This document shows, piece after piece, positions 15,418 through 25,163 of a stretch of DNA of 47,842 nucleotides. The position numbers and the translations under genes were made by a program. Where the stretch lies: assembly GCA_964495595.1 (NCBI GenBank), contig CAZBWH010000017.1, positions 1-47,842 of the forward strand, in the 5' to 3' direction. Under the pieces are notes generated by a model. That model did no database searches. It saw only the letters and a list, made by a program, of their open reading frames with translations, and had not been told where the DNA came from. The number at the start of each line of letters is the position of its first letter. Within the stretch, counting starts at the first letter, position 1. The stretch is from CALMFQ01 sp964495595 (GTDB lineage: Bacteria > Pseudomonadota > Gammaproteobacteria > Burkholderiales > SCOH01).

Positions 15418-18400
15418 TCATTGATCTTGGATCTGGCTCAGATGCTGATAGACAGGGAGCCAGACCTTCCGGGCCAGCGCGTCGAAATGGTCGTCCAGTA
15501 CCGGCAATTCACCCCAGGCCATTTGCAGCCAGGGATCGAGGCGTTCGCCGGACGGGGCGTCACTGAATTCATTGCCCAGCCAGCGGGCGCTCGCGGCCTG
15601 CAAGGCTTTCCGTGTGTCGTCCTGGCCGATGCTGCGGGCCAGCACTTCGGCATAGGCCGCGCTGCTCTTGCGAAACAGCGGCAACGGATGCTGCAGCCCT
15701 TGCCAATAACAGGCAAGCAGGTCACGCAGCAGGGGTTCCGCGGCGGCAACTGGGGAAAAGGCAAACACGCCATCGTCGGCAATGACCGTGGTTCGCAATG
15801 CAATGCCATCCGGTTGCAACAGGCACAGCGCAAGATGATCGATCCAGGCAGGCATCAGGTAATAGGCGGCGGCTTTGCTGGTCAGCACGACCACCCTGCC
15901 CTCGGGCCTCAAACCATCCAGCCAGCCGGTCAATTCCAGTCCGCCCGGGCTGGCCACTCGCCAGGGGCGGGCGGCCAGTGGCTCGCTGCTTAACCAGCGT
16001 CTGGCGTGCCGATACAGGTGTTGCGCCACGGCGGCTTCGCGGGCGAACTCCCGATCGCCCCAATAGCCATGCGGCAGGATACCGCTGGCTCGCGCCCAGG
16101 CTGCGCTGTGCTGCATTGGATACCCCTGCTGCAGCGTTTCCAATGTCAGTTGACGCACGGCGTAGACATCGTTGAACGGTAGGGAAAACGGCTCGCTGCA
16201 GTCGATTCCGTCATGCCCGGCAGCACGGCCCAGGCCGCAACGCCGTTGCAGCAGGTAGCGGGTGGGATGCTGCAGGAATTCGCACAGGGCATCACGTTCC
16301 ACGGATTGCCAACTACTGTCCGGCGGTGACAAGGGGGCGCTGAACAAGGGGGCGCGTGAGGGGTGTGAGGGGTGTGAGGACTGAGCCACCAGGCTGGCGG
16401 CCCGCGCCCAGCCTGAGTGAAAGCCGGGCATGGCGGGGTCGCCACTAAAATACCGGCCGTCGAACGGCTGCAGGGGGTGTTGCCGCTGCAATGAGTGCAC
16501 AACGGCCCGCCCGGATGCAGTCCGTCGCGCTGGGTCAAGGGCATTGGCAGGGGTGACGCAGCTTTTGGCGACGGCAGCCAGCAGATCATTGACCAGGATG
16601 GAAGAAGGGAGCTCGGTGTCGCTGCGATTGTCACGGCCAACGTAGCTCAGGTAGAACACGTCACGCGCTGACAACAGGGTTTCCAGAAAAAGGAATCGGT
16701 CGTCGGCGCGGCGCGAGCGGTCGCCAAAGCGGGGGTAGCGGCTGATGAGATCAAAGCCTTGCGGGCGCAGGCGGCGGGGAAAGGTCGCGTCGTCCATTCC
16801 NNNNNNNNNNTGGTGCAGAACGTGACGCCGCCGGTAAGAAAACCACCGCCGGTGCTGCGGCTTTCCATCTGGCCGGCCAGCCACGCTCGGACCGCTGCCA
16901 GGTCTATCGGTGCATGATGACCGGCAATGGCCGACAGCTCTCGCAGATCCTGCAGTCGCTCGCGGATGTGTTGCAAGACGGCGATGTCGGGTTCATCTTC
17001 TGCCTGCAGCAAGGCATCACACATGGCTGCCAGGGTATCCGCCCAGTAACTCAACGGCCGGGCGGCTGCCAATGCGTCGGCCTGGGCGAACAGGGCCTCG
17101 ACCATGGCTGCCAGCCGTGCCACACACTGCGACTGGGCGCCCTCGATTTCGTCATACGGCAGCAGTTGATGGTAAAGCGGCAGTCCGTCACTGGCAGCTG
17201 TCTGGGGTAAGGCGCAGCCGAGCAACATGCGTGCCAGTCCTTCACGCCAGCTGTTTTGCGCTGTCGGCGGCAGATCGAATGCGGCTTTGTGCCGGGCATC
17301 GCGTGCCCAGTAAGTGCGGGTATCGGCCACCCAGTGCTGAATGCGTGGCAGATCGCTCTCCTCGATGCCAAAGCGGGCACGGATAGCGGGATGGTCGAGC
17401 AAGCCCAGGATGAAATCGGCAGGAAAACGGGAGTCTGGCAGGCCCAGCAAGGACAGGAAGGCCTGTACCAGCGGCGAACTGGCCGCCTCGCTCCGGTCGG
17501 CGATCGAATACGGGATGGTCGGCACCCCCGGATGGGGGGCAAATACCGCATCGATAAACGGAGCATACCGTTCGATATCGGGCGTCAGCACCACGACATC
17601 GGCTGGCTGCAAGCTGCTGTCGGCATTGAACAGCGCCAGCAGTTGGTCGTGCAGCACTTCGACTTCTCGCATCGGGCCATGGCAGACATGAACCTGCACC
17701 GAACGGTCGTCGGGCTGCACAACATATGGGTCACAGGCTGATCGGTCGATCAGCGCCAGCACATCCTGCTGCAGGCATTGCAACAAGCTGGCAGGCTGGG
17801 GATCGGGTTCGTCAAACACATCAAACAACTGCGGAACGTCGGCCAGGCTGGCAAAGAAATCCCGGCCCTGCTTGCCCCAGGCGGCCAACAGGGAATTGCC
17901 GACTTCCAGATACAGGTCCGCGGGATCGGCATCCTGACTGATACGCGCCTGCTCTGCCACGTCGCGAATATCGCCCCACGGCACAGCACAGGGGTTGAGG
18001 GCAAAGAACGCCACATCCATGTGCTGCCCCAACTGCTTGAGCAATTCGAGGTAAACGGGCGGCAGGCTGCTGATGCCGACCAGCGAGATGCGCTGCGGTA
18101 ATCGATCGACCCCCTCCCCCCGCTGCAGCATCTGCAGCAGGTGTGTCAGTGAAGCAGCCCGGTGAGCATCGGGCGTATCGGCCACCAGGTCCCGCCACAA
18201 GCGGGCCTGCCAGGTTGCATCGGCCGCAGCCAGGGGCTGCAGCCCTGTCTGCCAGGCCTGGAGCCAGTCCGGGCGATAGATCAGGTACTGGTCGAATACG
18301 TCTGCCAGGCGACTGGCCAATTCGTAGCGGCGAAAATCGCCACCATCCGACAGGTAATGAGCCAGAGCCTGTGCTCCCTGCAGGTTGGCCGGCTGCTCCA

Positions 18401-18695
18401 GCCAGCGCAGAATCCGGAACGTCAGCACCTCGGGTGAAAACGCCGAGCGGGCTGCCTGGGCGCCCAACATCCGATTCAGCACCTCCCAGAAGAACGAGGC
18501 CGGCAAGGGGTAGCGCAGGTTGGCGGCGATGCCTTGTTGTTGTGCGAGGCGGAAGTTCAGCCAACGGCCCATGCCGCGCGACTGGACGATGACGGTCTCC
18601 TGCTCGAACGGCGAGGCAAGCGGTTGGCGACCCAGCACCGTGGCCAGCAGATCGAACAAGTGCTCCAGCCGGTTGGATTGATAGAGATACAGCAC
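15418..18695 (-). CDS. recC: Exodeoxyribonuclease V gamma subunit RecC (interrupted by an assembly gap)
   Basis: RecC recognises Chi and helps split DNA in the RecBCD repair nuclease. The 5' part, to 16811, starts MLYLYQSNRLEHLFDLL and includes VQSRGMGRWLNFRLAQQQG and HVCHGPMREVEVLHDQLL, both typical of RecC. It ends GGVTFCT. The 3' part, from 16800, resumes GMDDATFPRRLRPQGFDL, the conserved motif expected about 15 residues later, in another frame. The ten N therefore stand for a longer missing stretch, about 44 bases if the family spacing holds. The joined protein would be about 1100 residues, the usual RecC length, so this is a gap artefact rather than a broken gene. recB and recD are not adjacent. 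Confidence 0.9.
16801..16810. other. Assembly gap (ten N) inside recC
   Basis: The run of N separates two coding parts of recC that lie in different frames. Codons on each side require a true gap of 2 + 3n bases. The flanking motif spacing suggests about 44 bases rather than 10, so the N run is a placeholder of arbitrary length. Confidence 0.95.
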
Positions 18696-18736
18696 GGTGG
18701 CGCATCCGTCGGAATAACGATCCGGCTAGTTTAGCG

Positions 18737-18754
18737 GCAAGCCTGCCGGCTTGC
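18737..18754 (-). terminator. Short hairpin after the GAF-MshEN gene
   Basis: GCAAGCC and GGCTTGC form a 7-bp stem around a four-base loop, 22 bases past the stop codon at 18776. No T-run follows, so termination is only possible. The interval to recC contains nothing else recognisable. Confidence 0.35.
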
Positions 18755-18775
18755 AGCCGTGTACCGCAACAGCGG

Positions 18776-19789
18776 TCAGCGAGTGTCGAAAAACTGCTCG
18801 ACGATCTGGAAAAACTCGCGGCGGGTGGTTACCCGGTAAAACAGGCAAGGATAGGGATACAGGTCGGTGATATGTCCGGTATCGTTGGCATGCTCCGGAT
18901 CCAGGGCTAGCACGGTCAGCCCGACCTTGTCGGCCTCCAGCGGCAGCCACTGGTATTGTTCGACAAATTCCCGGTTGAGCTTGACCAGCAACTTTCCGGG
19001 ACGGGTGCGGTGGGACTGGAAACGCTCGTAAGGCACACGAAACGCTTTGGACAGCGCCTGGCCGATGGCCTCCTGGCCGACCTGGTATTCCTCAACCAGC
19101 ACCTGTTCAAGGTCGAGCTGCTTGCGCCGCGCCCAGCGTGCCGCCAGCTCAAGCTCCGGCTCGGAAATCACGCCGTCGCTGACCAGCGACTGGTATTTGG
19201 AACACACAGCCAATGGACGATGGATGCGCTGGACGAACGCCACGGCCATGGTTTCACACAACTGGCGAAGGCCGGCTTCAGCTGCCTCGGAAAAAGGCTG
19301 GCTATCGGTGCGGTTAAGCAGCTGGATCACGCCCAGCAAATGGCTGTTGGTGCCCAGAATCGGCACTGCGAGCATCTGGCGGGTCTGATAGCCAAGCAAC
19401 TGATCGACTTTTTCAAAGAAATGCAGCTGCGACGAAATGGCAGCCAGTTCTGCCTTGTCGTAAACATCGGCAATCCGCACGCTGCGTTTGTGAGTGGCGA
19501 CAAACCCGGCAATGCTACGGTCATCCAGCGGCAAGACCAGCTCCTTGCTGGAATGAATGCCCATTTTGACCTTTGAGTACAGCACGTTGCGCTCCCGGTT
19601 GACGGCATACAGCGTCAAGCGGTCGCAGCCGAACAGCTCGCAGATCGCCTGCGAGAGGTCGAGCATGATTTCATCCATATGCTGGGTGGCGTGAATGCGG
19701 TTGCTCAACGCCTGCAACTGCTGTGCGAAAGCCAGTTGCTGTTCAGTGGTGCTACTGGCGGAATTGGAAAAGAAAGGGGAATTCGACAT
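18776..19789 (-). CDS. GAF domain plus MshEN/GspE N-terminal domain protein without an ATPase domain
   Basis: The 337-residue product has a GAF sensor domain at about residues 35-187 (FGCDRLTLYAVNRERNVLYSK-type core, then LAVPILGTNSHLLGVIQLLNR). A GspE/MshE N-terminal type domain follows at about 196-337 (LVSDGVISEPELELAARWA, then VGQEAIGQALSKAFRVPYERF). In type II secretion and type IV pilus ATPases this second domain precedes a Walker-type motor. Here the protein ends with no Walker A or B motif. Domains of this kind can bind cyclic di-GMP or contact secretion ATPases, so a regulatory or adaptor role is likely. It lies just downstream of ftsZ but behind a hairpin, and is probably a separate transcript. 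Confidence 0.82.
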   Translation of the reverse strand: MSNSPFFSNSASSTTEQQLAFAQQLQALSNRIHATQHMDEIMLDLSQAICELFGCDRLTLYAVNRERNVLYSKVKMGIHSSKELVLPLDDRSIAGFVATHKRSVRIADVYDKAELAAISSQLHFFEKVDQLLGYQTRQMLAVPILGTNSHLLGVIQLLNRTDSQPFSEAAEAGLRQLCETMAVAFVQRIHRPLAVCSKYQSLVSDGVISEPELELAARWARRKQLDLEQVLVEEYQVGQEAIGQALSKAFRVPYERFQSHRTRPGKLLVKLNREFVEQYQWLPLEADKVGLTVLALDPEHANDTGHITDLYPYPCLFYRVTTRREFFQIVEQFFDTR

Positions 19790-19891
19790 GCCGGAAGGCT
19801 CCTGTTGCGGACGACAAGATCAGCTTCACTATAGGCAATCAGACGCGCCGTAACCGCCCATCCAGCAAGCCAGACGAGCCAAGGCAAACGC

Positions 19892-19913
19892 GGGGACGCC
19901 GAATGGCGCCCCC
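19892..19913 (-). terminator. Terminator at the end of the dcw cluster
   Basis: On the minus strand GGGGGCGCC and GGCGTCCCC form a 9-bp stem with one G-U pair and the loop ATTC, 28 bases after the ftsZ stop. Only a short T stretch follows (GTTTG). It is the likely 3' end of the division cluster. Confidence 0.55.
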
Positions 19914-19940
19914 GACAGAGAGAGGCAAACCGGCTCGGGC

Positions 19941-21122
19941 TTAGTCGGCCTGCTTGCGCAGGAATGCCGGAATATCCAGCATCTCCAGATTCGGCGCATT
20001 GCGCGGCGTGTCGGCTACAGCTGCACTGCCAAACCCTCCGCTATTGCGTGCACCACGGTTGGTACGCATGACGGCGGGGGTATCGTACATGTCCCACTCG
20101 CTGACCGGGCCGTTGTCAGTGCCGGTTTTGACGATCTGCAGATGCTTGGGCTGCTGGCGGGTAGCCGGCTGCGCGCCGATGCCGGTGGCAACCAGCGTGA
20201 CCCGCAGGTGTTCGCCCATGTCTTCATCAAACACCGCGCCGAAAATGATCTCGGTTTCTTCGGTGCAATAGGCGCGGATGGTTTCCATTACCTCGTTTAC
20301 CTCGCGCATTTTCAGCGAGCTGTCGGCGGTGACATTGACGATCACGGCACGGGCACCGGTCAGGTTGTAGTTTTCCAGCAACGGGCTGGCCACGGCCTGT
20401 TCGGCAGCCAAGCGGGCACGGTCGACACCCGATGCATACGCCGACCCCATCATGGCCATCCCCATCTGGCTCATGACGGTACGCACATCGGCAAAGTCGG
20501 CATTAATCATCCCTGGTACGTTGATGATCTCGGCGATCCCGCCCACCGCACCGCGCAACACATCGTCCGCAGCCTTGAACGCATCCTTCATCGACACATC
20601 GTTACCCAGGACTTCCATCAGCTTTTCGTTCGGAATCACGATCAGCGAGTCGACAAACTTGGACAGCTCCTCAATTCCCGACTGCGCCGCGCGCTGACGC
20701 TTGCCTTCGAAACTGAAAGGTTTGGTCACCACGGCCACGGTCAGGATACCCATTTCCTTGGCCACCTGCGCCACAACCGGTGCAGCACCTGTGCCGGTGC
20801 CGCCTCCCATGCCAGCGGTGATGAACAGCATGTCGGCGCCACGGATCGCGTCAGCGATCCGCTCGCGGTCTTCCAGCGCGGCGTCACGGCCAACATCCGG
20901 GTTGGCGCCCGCCCCCAGTCCGCGAGTGAGATCCGACCCGAGTTGCAGTTGCGATGGCGCCATACTGCGCTTCAATGCCTGCAGGTCGGTATTGCAGGCG
21001 ATGAAATCCACCCCTTGCACGCCACTACCGATCATGTGATCCACGGCATTACCGCCGCAGCCGCCCACACCGATCACCTTGATCGACGCTACAGGAGCGA
21101 TTTCCTGAACCAATTCGAACAT
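19941..21122 (-). CDS. ftsZ: Cell division GTPase FtsZ
   Basis: The 393-residue tubulin homologue polymerises at midcell to form the Z ring. The N-terminal GTP-binding core contains IKVIGVGGCGGNAVDHM, the tubulin signature GGGTGTGAAPVVAQVAKE, and the T7 loop region NADFADVRTVM. A variable linker from about residue 320 leads to the C-terminal peptide LDIPAFLRKQAD, which binds FtsA and other membrane tethers. AGAGAGG precedes the ATG. It is the last gene of the cluster, 76 bases after ftsA. That is the widest gap in the cluster and may hold an extra promoter. No lpxC follows, unlike in enterics. Confidence 0.98.
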   Translation of the reverse strand: MFELVQEIAPVASIKVIGVGGCGGNAVDHMIGSGVQGVDFIACNTDLQALKRSMAPSQLQLGSDLTRGLGAGANPDVGRDAALEDRERIADAIRGADMLFITAGMGGGTGTGAAPVVAQVAKEMGILTVAVVTKPFSFEGKRQRAAQSGIEELSKFVDSLIVIPNEKLMEVLGNDVSMKDAFKAADDVLRGAVGGIAEIINVPGMINADFADVRTVMSQMGMAMMGSAYASGVDRARLAAEQAVASPLLENYNLTGARAVIVNVTADSSLKMREVNEVMETIRAYCTEETEIIFGAVFDEDMGEHLRVTLVATGIGAQPATRQQPKHLQIVKTGTDNGPVSEWDMYDTPAVMRTNRGARNSGGFGSAAVADTPRNAPNLEMLDIPAFLRKQAD

Positions 21123-21198
21123 TTTTATGCCTCTCTTCTCTAATTATTACGCCCGGTTAATCAAAGCCCGTGATTACAACGCTCGTTACTTGCTCACA

Positions 21199-22437
21199 TC
21201 AGAAATTGCGGGTAAACCAGTCTTTCATCCTGTTGACCACATCGGCGAATCCCCCGCCTTGCAGCCGGGAACCCTGATGTCGCATAAACTGGTCTTTCCC
21301 CATCAACAACAGGCCTACGCAGGTGGAGAAGCGCGGATTGCGCACCACCTCCGCCAGACCGCCCACATATTGCGGCACGCCCAGACGCACCGGCATGTGG
21401 AAAACCTCTTCGGCCAGCTCAACCATCCCCTGCATTTGCGCAGAGCCACCACTGATCACGATGCCAGACGACAGGATTTCTTCAAAACCCGACCGGCGCA
21501 GCTCGGCCTGCACCAGCGAATACAGCTCTTCCACCCGGGGCTCGATCACCTCGGACAGCGTTGCCCGCGACATCTGCCGCGGGCCGCGATCGCCCACGCC
21601 CGGCACCTCGATCATCTCGTTCGGGTCAGCCAGTTGCCGCAATGCGCAGCCGTGCGCGACTTTCAGCTCCTCCGCCTCTTTGGTTGGCGTACGCAGCGCC
21701 ATGGCGATATCGTTGGTAATCTGATCGCCAGCGATCGGAATCACAGCCGAATGGCGGATACTGCCGCCAACAAACACCGAGATGTCGGTGGTGCCGCCGC
21801 CGATATCGACCAGGCAGACCCCCAGATCCTTCTCGTCTTCTGACAACACGGCTGTGGCCGAGGCCAGCGGCTGCAGGATCAGGTCGGAGACCTCCAGCCC
21901 GCAACGGCGCACACATTTCATGATGTTCTGCGCTGCCGACACCGCGCCGGTAACGATATGTACTTTTACTTCCAGCCGCACTCCGGCCATTCCCAGCGGC
22001 TCTTTCACGTCTTCCTGGCCATCAATGATGAATTCCTGCGGCAGGATGTGCAGGATCTGCTGGTCTGTCGGAATGTTCACCGCACGCGCGGTTTCGATCA
22101 CCCGGTCAACGTCGGCCTGGCTGACCTCCTTATCCTTGATCGCCACCATGCCATGCGAGTTGAAGCTCTTGATATGGCTGCCGGCGATGCCGGTATATAC
22201 CTGCTGGATCTTGCAGTCGGCCATCAGCTCGGCTTCTTCCAGCGCACGCTGGATCGCAGTGACAGTCGATTCGATATTGACCACCACACCCTTTTTCAGC
22301 CCGCGCGACGGTGCCTGCCCCATGCCGACGATTTCCAGCCGGCCATCGGGCTGGATATCGGCGACGATGGCAACGATTTTTGACGTGCCGATGTCGAGGC
22401 CGACCAGCAGGTTCTTGTTGTCCTTCACTTTGTTCAC
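21199..22437 (-). CDS. ftsA: Cell division protein FtsA
   Basis: This actin-like ATPase tethers FtsZ filaments to the membrane. It shows the phosphate-1 motif VGLDIGTSKIVAIVAD, the 1C subdomain, the phosphate-2 region VCLVDIGGGTTDISVFVGG and the adenosine motif ISGGSAQMQGMVELA. The last residues, DVVNRMKDWFTRNF, form the amphipathic membrane-targeting helix. The GTG at 22437 was chosen because GGGAG lies nine bases upstream and it gives VNKVKDNKNLLVGLDIG (412 residues, close to the usual length). An ATG at 22464 would overlap ftsQ and add nine residues. Confidence 0.97.
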   Translation of the reverse strand: MNKVKDNKNLLVGLDIGTSKIVAIVADIQPDGRLEIVGMGQAPSRGLKKGVVVNIESTVTAIQRALEEAELMADCKIQQVYTGIAGSHIKSFNSHGMVAIKDKEVSQADVDRVIETARAVNIPTDQQILHILPQEFIIDGQEDVKEPLGMAGVRLEVKVHIVTGAVSAAQNIMKCVRRCGLEVSDLILQPLASATAVLSEDEKDLGVCLVDIGGGTTDISVFVGGSIRHSAVIPIAGDQITNDIAMALRTPTKEAEELKVAHGCALRQLADPNEMIEVPGVGDRGPRQMSRATLSEVIEPRVEELYSLVQAELRRSGFEEILSSGIVISGGSAQMQGMVELAEEVFHMPVRLGVPQYVGGLAEVVRNPRFSTCVGLLLMGKDQFMRHQGSRLQGGGFADVVNRMKDWFTRNF

Positions 22438-22463
22438 TTCACTCAACTCCCTGCAACGGTTCA

Positions 22464-23315
22464 TCAAGTCGCCGATTTGTCGGCAGGCTTGGGCTGCTGC
22501 GGTTTAGGCGCAGCCGGTTTGTTCGTGTTACCGGCAGGCTTGGGTCGGGCTGCCTGCATCGGCTTGAAGGGCTTGGGCTTGAACTCGGGCATGCGCGCCG
22601 CGAAGCCGTTCGGATAACGCAGATCGACATAACCGACCGGTTGCGCCAGGCTACCCAGCGTAACCGGGTAGGCACTGACGAATTTGCCCAAGCGCTCCTT
22701 CACCTGCTCGCGCCCCAACTCAAGCTGCATGCCGTCATCGAGCCGCAAGGTCCAGGCGCGGCGCGCCGACAGCGTCATTTCTACAGGCTTGCGGCCAATC
22801 GGCGCCAGCAGAGCCCGCAAATCCTGCAATCCACGGGCCAGCTCGATTTCGCTGCCAGTCGGGCCGTTCAACACCGGCAGGACATCATTGCTTGCCGCAT
22901 CGAACAGTTCACCATTGGCGTTCACCAGCGCCTGGCTGCCCCAGCGTGCCAGCACCTGGTGCTCCTGCAGCGCGATTTCAAGCCGGTCAGGCCAGCGACG
23001 GCGCACCGATACGCTACGCACCCACGGCAGCTTTTCGAACGCCTGTCGTGTCTGATCCAGATCCAGCGTAAAAAAAGTCCCCTTCAGTTCATGCTTGACG
23101 ATGTACTGCACCTGCTCCCTGGTAATGTGCTTCAGATCGCCGGAAACGACGATCTGCCGCACCGGGAACACCGGCAGATGCACTACTACAAACAGCAGCG
23201 AATACAGCATCAGCAACGCCGCCAGCGCGTAAAGCAGGTTGGCCAGCCACATCAGCAAGGCTGGCTTGTCCCACATACCGATGCCGCCAGGGCCGCGTCC
23301 GACGGACTTGGTCAT
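22464..23315 (-). CDS. ftsQ: Cell division protein FtsQ
   Basis: The 283-residue bitopic inner-membrane protein links early and late division proteins by binding FtsB and FtsL. A cytoplasmic N-terminus is followed by one membrane helix (about residues 23-48). Then come a POTRA domain beginning FPVRQIVVSGDLKHITREQV and the beta domain ending in VGYVDLRYPNGFAARMP. After this a tail of about 40 residues (from 244) is very rich in lysine, proline and alanine (KPKPFKPMQAARPKPAG onward). Such a tail is not part of the basic FtsQ fold. It sits between ddl and ftsA, as in most dcw clusters. Confidence 0.95.
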   Translation of the reverse strand: MTKSVGRGPGGIGMWDKPALLMWLANLLYALAALLMLYSLLFVVVHLPVFPVRQIVVSGDLKHITREQVQYIVKHELKGTFFTLDLDQTRQAFEKLPWVRSVSVRRRWPDRLEIALQEHQVLARWGSQALVNANGELFDAASNDVLPVLNGPTGSEIELARGLQDLRALLAPIGRKPVEMTLSARRAWTLRLDDGMQLELGREQVKERLGKFVSAYPVTLGSLAQPVGYVDLRYPNGFAARMPEFKPKPFKPMQAARPKPAGNTNKPAAPKPQQPKPADKSAT

Positions 23316-23325
23316 TCAGGCATCC

Positions 23326-24249
23326 TCAGCCGACGTGAGCGGTAGCAAGAATCTGCAACACCAGCTGTTCGTAGCTGATCCCGCTGGCCTTGGCCGCCAT
23401 CGGGAACAGGCTGTGACTGGTCATGCCCGGTGCCGTGTTCACTTCCAGCAGATACGTCTTACCCGCTTCGTCCATCAGGAAATCCACCCGGCCCCAACTG
23501 CTGCCGCCAATACCCCAGAATGCCTTTTGCACCAGTGCGCCGATTTCCACCTCACGCTCGGCGGACAGCCCGCTCGGGCAGCGGTACACGGTATCGTCGC
23601 GAAAATACTTGGCCTGATAATCGTAAAACTCGGTTGCCGGCTCGATCTTGACGAACGGCAGGGTACGCTCACCCAGCACCGCCGCCGTGTATTCACCGCC
23701 GCCGATGAATTGCTCGGCCAGCACCAGCTTGTCGTACTTGCACGCCTGTTCGTAGGCCGCTTTCAGCTCGCCGGCATGTTTAACCTTGGTCACGCCGATA
23801 CTCGAACCTTCGGTTGCCGGTTTGACGAAAAGCGGCAGACCTAACCGGGCTTCGACTGCGGCAAAATCGCTGGCGTCGTCGAGCAGCTCGAAATCCGGAA
23901 TCGGCAGCCCCAGCGCCTTCCACACCAGCTTAGTACGCAGCTTGTCCATGCCGATCGCCGATGCCAATACGCCGCAGCCGGTATACGGGATACCCAGCAC
24001 TTCCAGTGCGCCCTGCACCGTACCGTCTTCGCCGAACGGGCCATGCAGGATCAGGAACACCCGGTCGAAACCTTCGTTTTTCAGTTCGGCCAGCGGGCGT
24101 TCCGCCGGGTCGAACGGATGGGCGTCCACCCCTTGCGAACGCAGTGCGGCCAAGACCCCCTGGCCACTCATCAACGACACCTCACGTTCGGACGATTTGC
24201 CGCCGAACACGACCGCCACTTTGCCAAACTGCTTTACATCCACCGTCAC
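23326..24249 (-). CDS. ddl: D-alanine-D-alanine ligase
   Basis: The 307-residue ATP-grasp enzyme makes the D-Ala-D-Ala dipeptide used by MurF. The N-terminal domain has VAVVFGGKSSEREVSLMSG. The ATP-grasp part contains FVKPATEGSSIGVTKV, and the metal and substrate site lies in RVDFLMDEAGKTYLLEVNTAPGMTSHSLFP. The length fits the DdlB type normally found in dcw clusters. It lies 12 bases after murB and 10 bases before ftsQ. Confidence 0.97.
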   Translation of the reverse strand: MTVDVKQFGKVAVVFGGKSSEREVSLMSGQGVLAALRSQGVDAHPFDPAERPLAELKNEGFDRVFLILHGPFGEDGTVQGALEVLGIPYTGCGVLASAIGMDKLRTKLVWKALGLPIPDFELLDDASDFAAVEARLGLPLFVKPATEGSSIGVTKVKHAGELKAAYEQACKYDKLVLAEQFIGGGEYTAAVLGERTLPFVKIEPATEFYDYQAKYFRDDTVYRCPSGLSAEREVEIGALVQKAFWGIGGSSWGRVDFLMDEAGKTYLLEVNTAPGMTSHSLFPMAAKASGISYEQLVLQILATAHVG

Positions 24250-24261
24250 GATTCTGCCTTC

Positions 24262-25161
24262 TCAATTCCTGTGGCCGACAATGCGCACATCGCAATGCAG
24301 CCTGACGTCAAATTTCTGCTGAACCTTCATTGCCACTACTTCGATCAATTGTTCGATATCGCCTGCGCTGGCTTCGTCCTCATTGATGATGAAATTGGGG
24401 TGCCGTTCCGAGACCCTCGCCCCGCCCAGCCTCGCTCCGGCCATTCCGGCAAGCTGGATCAGCCGGGCAGCAAAATTGTCCTCCGGATTGCGGAATGCCC
24501 GGCCGGCATTGGGCACGGTCAACGGCTGGGAATCACGGCGCCGGGCCATGAATTCCTGAATCGTGCGCATGGCGGCTGACCCGTCGCCCTCGCGCAGGTC
24601 GAACCAGGCACCAACAAACCATTCATCCACATCAACCAGCGGGCTGACCTGCCGGTAGCCGATGTCAAATTCCGCATGGCTGCGAGGGATCCGTTCTCCA
24701 TTGCGGTTGAGCATTAGCACCTGTGCGATGCTGTCCCAGGTTTCCGAGCCAAAGCAGCCCGAATTCTGCGCCACACAGCCGCCCACCGTGCCCGGTATCC
24801 CGGCCAGAAACTCGACTCCCGCCAAACCGTTGGTCGAAGCAAAGTGAGCCAGTGCAGTCGCCCCCACGCCTGCCTCGACATAGATCCGGCGATACCCTTG
24901 CGCCGGGATCTCGGGCTCGACGTACATGGCTTGCAAACCTGCGGTAAAAACCACCGTGCCTTCATACCCGCTGTCACGCACCAGCAGGTTGCTGCCGCTG
25001 CCTACCGGCAACAATTCGGCACCGACAGGCTGTTGACGGATGAACTCGCACAAATCGTCCAGATCAGCGGGCCAGAACGCCTGACGCGCCACACCGCCGG
25101 CATGCCAACTGACATGGCGGGACATCTGTACCCGTTCGGCAACCCGGCCACGCAACGCCAT
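24262..25161 (-). CDS. murB: UDP-N-acetylenolpyruvoylglucosamine reductase MurB, with changes at two catalytic positions
   Basis: The 299-residue flavoprotein belongs to the family that reduces enolpyruvyl-UDP-GlcNAc to UDP-MurNAc. The FAD-binding parts are intact (LLPVGSGSNLLVRDSG and EFLAGIPGTVGGCVAQNSG), as is the active-site arginine R170 in GYRQVS. The segment normally written NAGS(V/F)F(K/R)NP reads NAGRAFRNP, so arginine 221 replaces the catalytic serine that protonates the substrate. The C-terminal catalytic glutamate of the EVR.IG motif is aspartate 291 (CDVRIVG). Both codons are unambiguous. The enzyme may work differently, or another MurB may exist in the genome. It follows murC by two bases. 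Confidence 0.9.
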   Translation of the reverse strand: MALRGRVAERVQMSRHVSWHAGGVARQAFWPADLDDLCEFIRQQPVGAELLPVGSGSNLLVRDSGYEGTVVFTAGLQAMYVEPEIPAQGYRRIYVEAGVGATALAHFASTNGLAGVEFLAGIPGTVGGCVAQNSGCFGSETWDSIAQVLMLNRNGERIPRSHAEFDIGYRQVSPLVDVDEWFVGAWFDLREGDGSAAMRTIQEFMARRRDSQPLTVPNAGRAFRNPEDNFAARLIQLAGMAGARLGGARVSERHPNFIINEDEASAGDIEQLIEVVAMKVQQKFDVRLHCDVRIVGHRN

Positions 25162-25163
25162 GA

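Noticed and set aside
15418..18695. recC as a frameshifted pseudogene
   Set aside because: The frame change coincides exactly with the run of N, and conserved RecC motifs continue on both sides at the expected spacing. It is a gap artefact.
20142..21143. Long plus-strand frame opposite ftsZ, with similar ones at 25461-26762 (murC), 26603-27994 (murG/ftsW) and 3433-4434 (adaptor)
   Set aside because: All show the same histidine/glutamine/arginine-rich antisense composition and lack ribosome sites. They reflect codon bias of the real genes.
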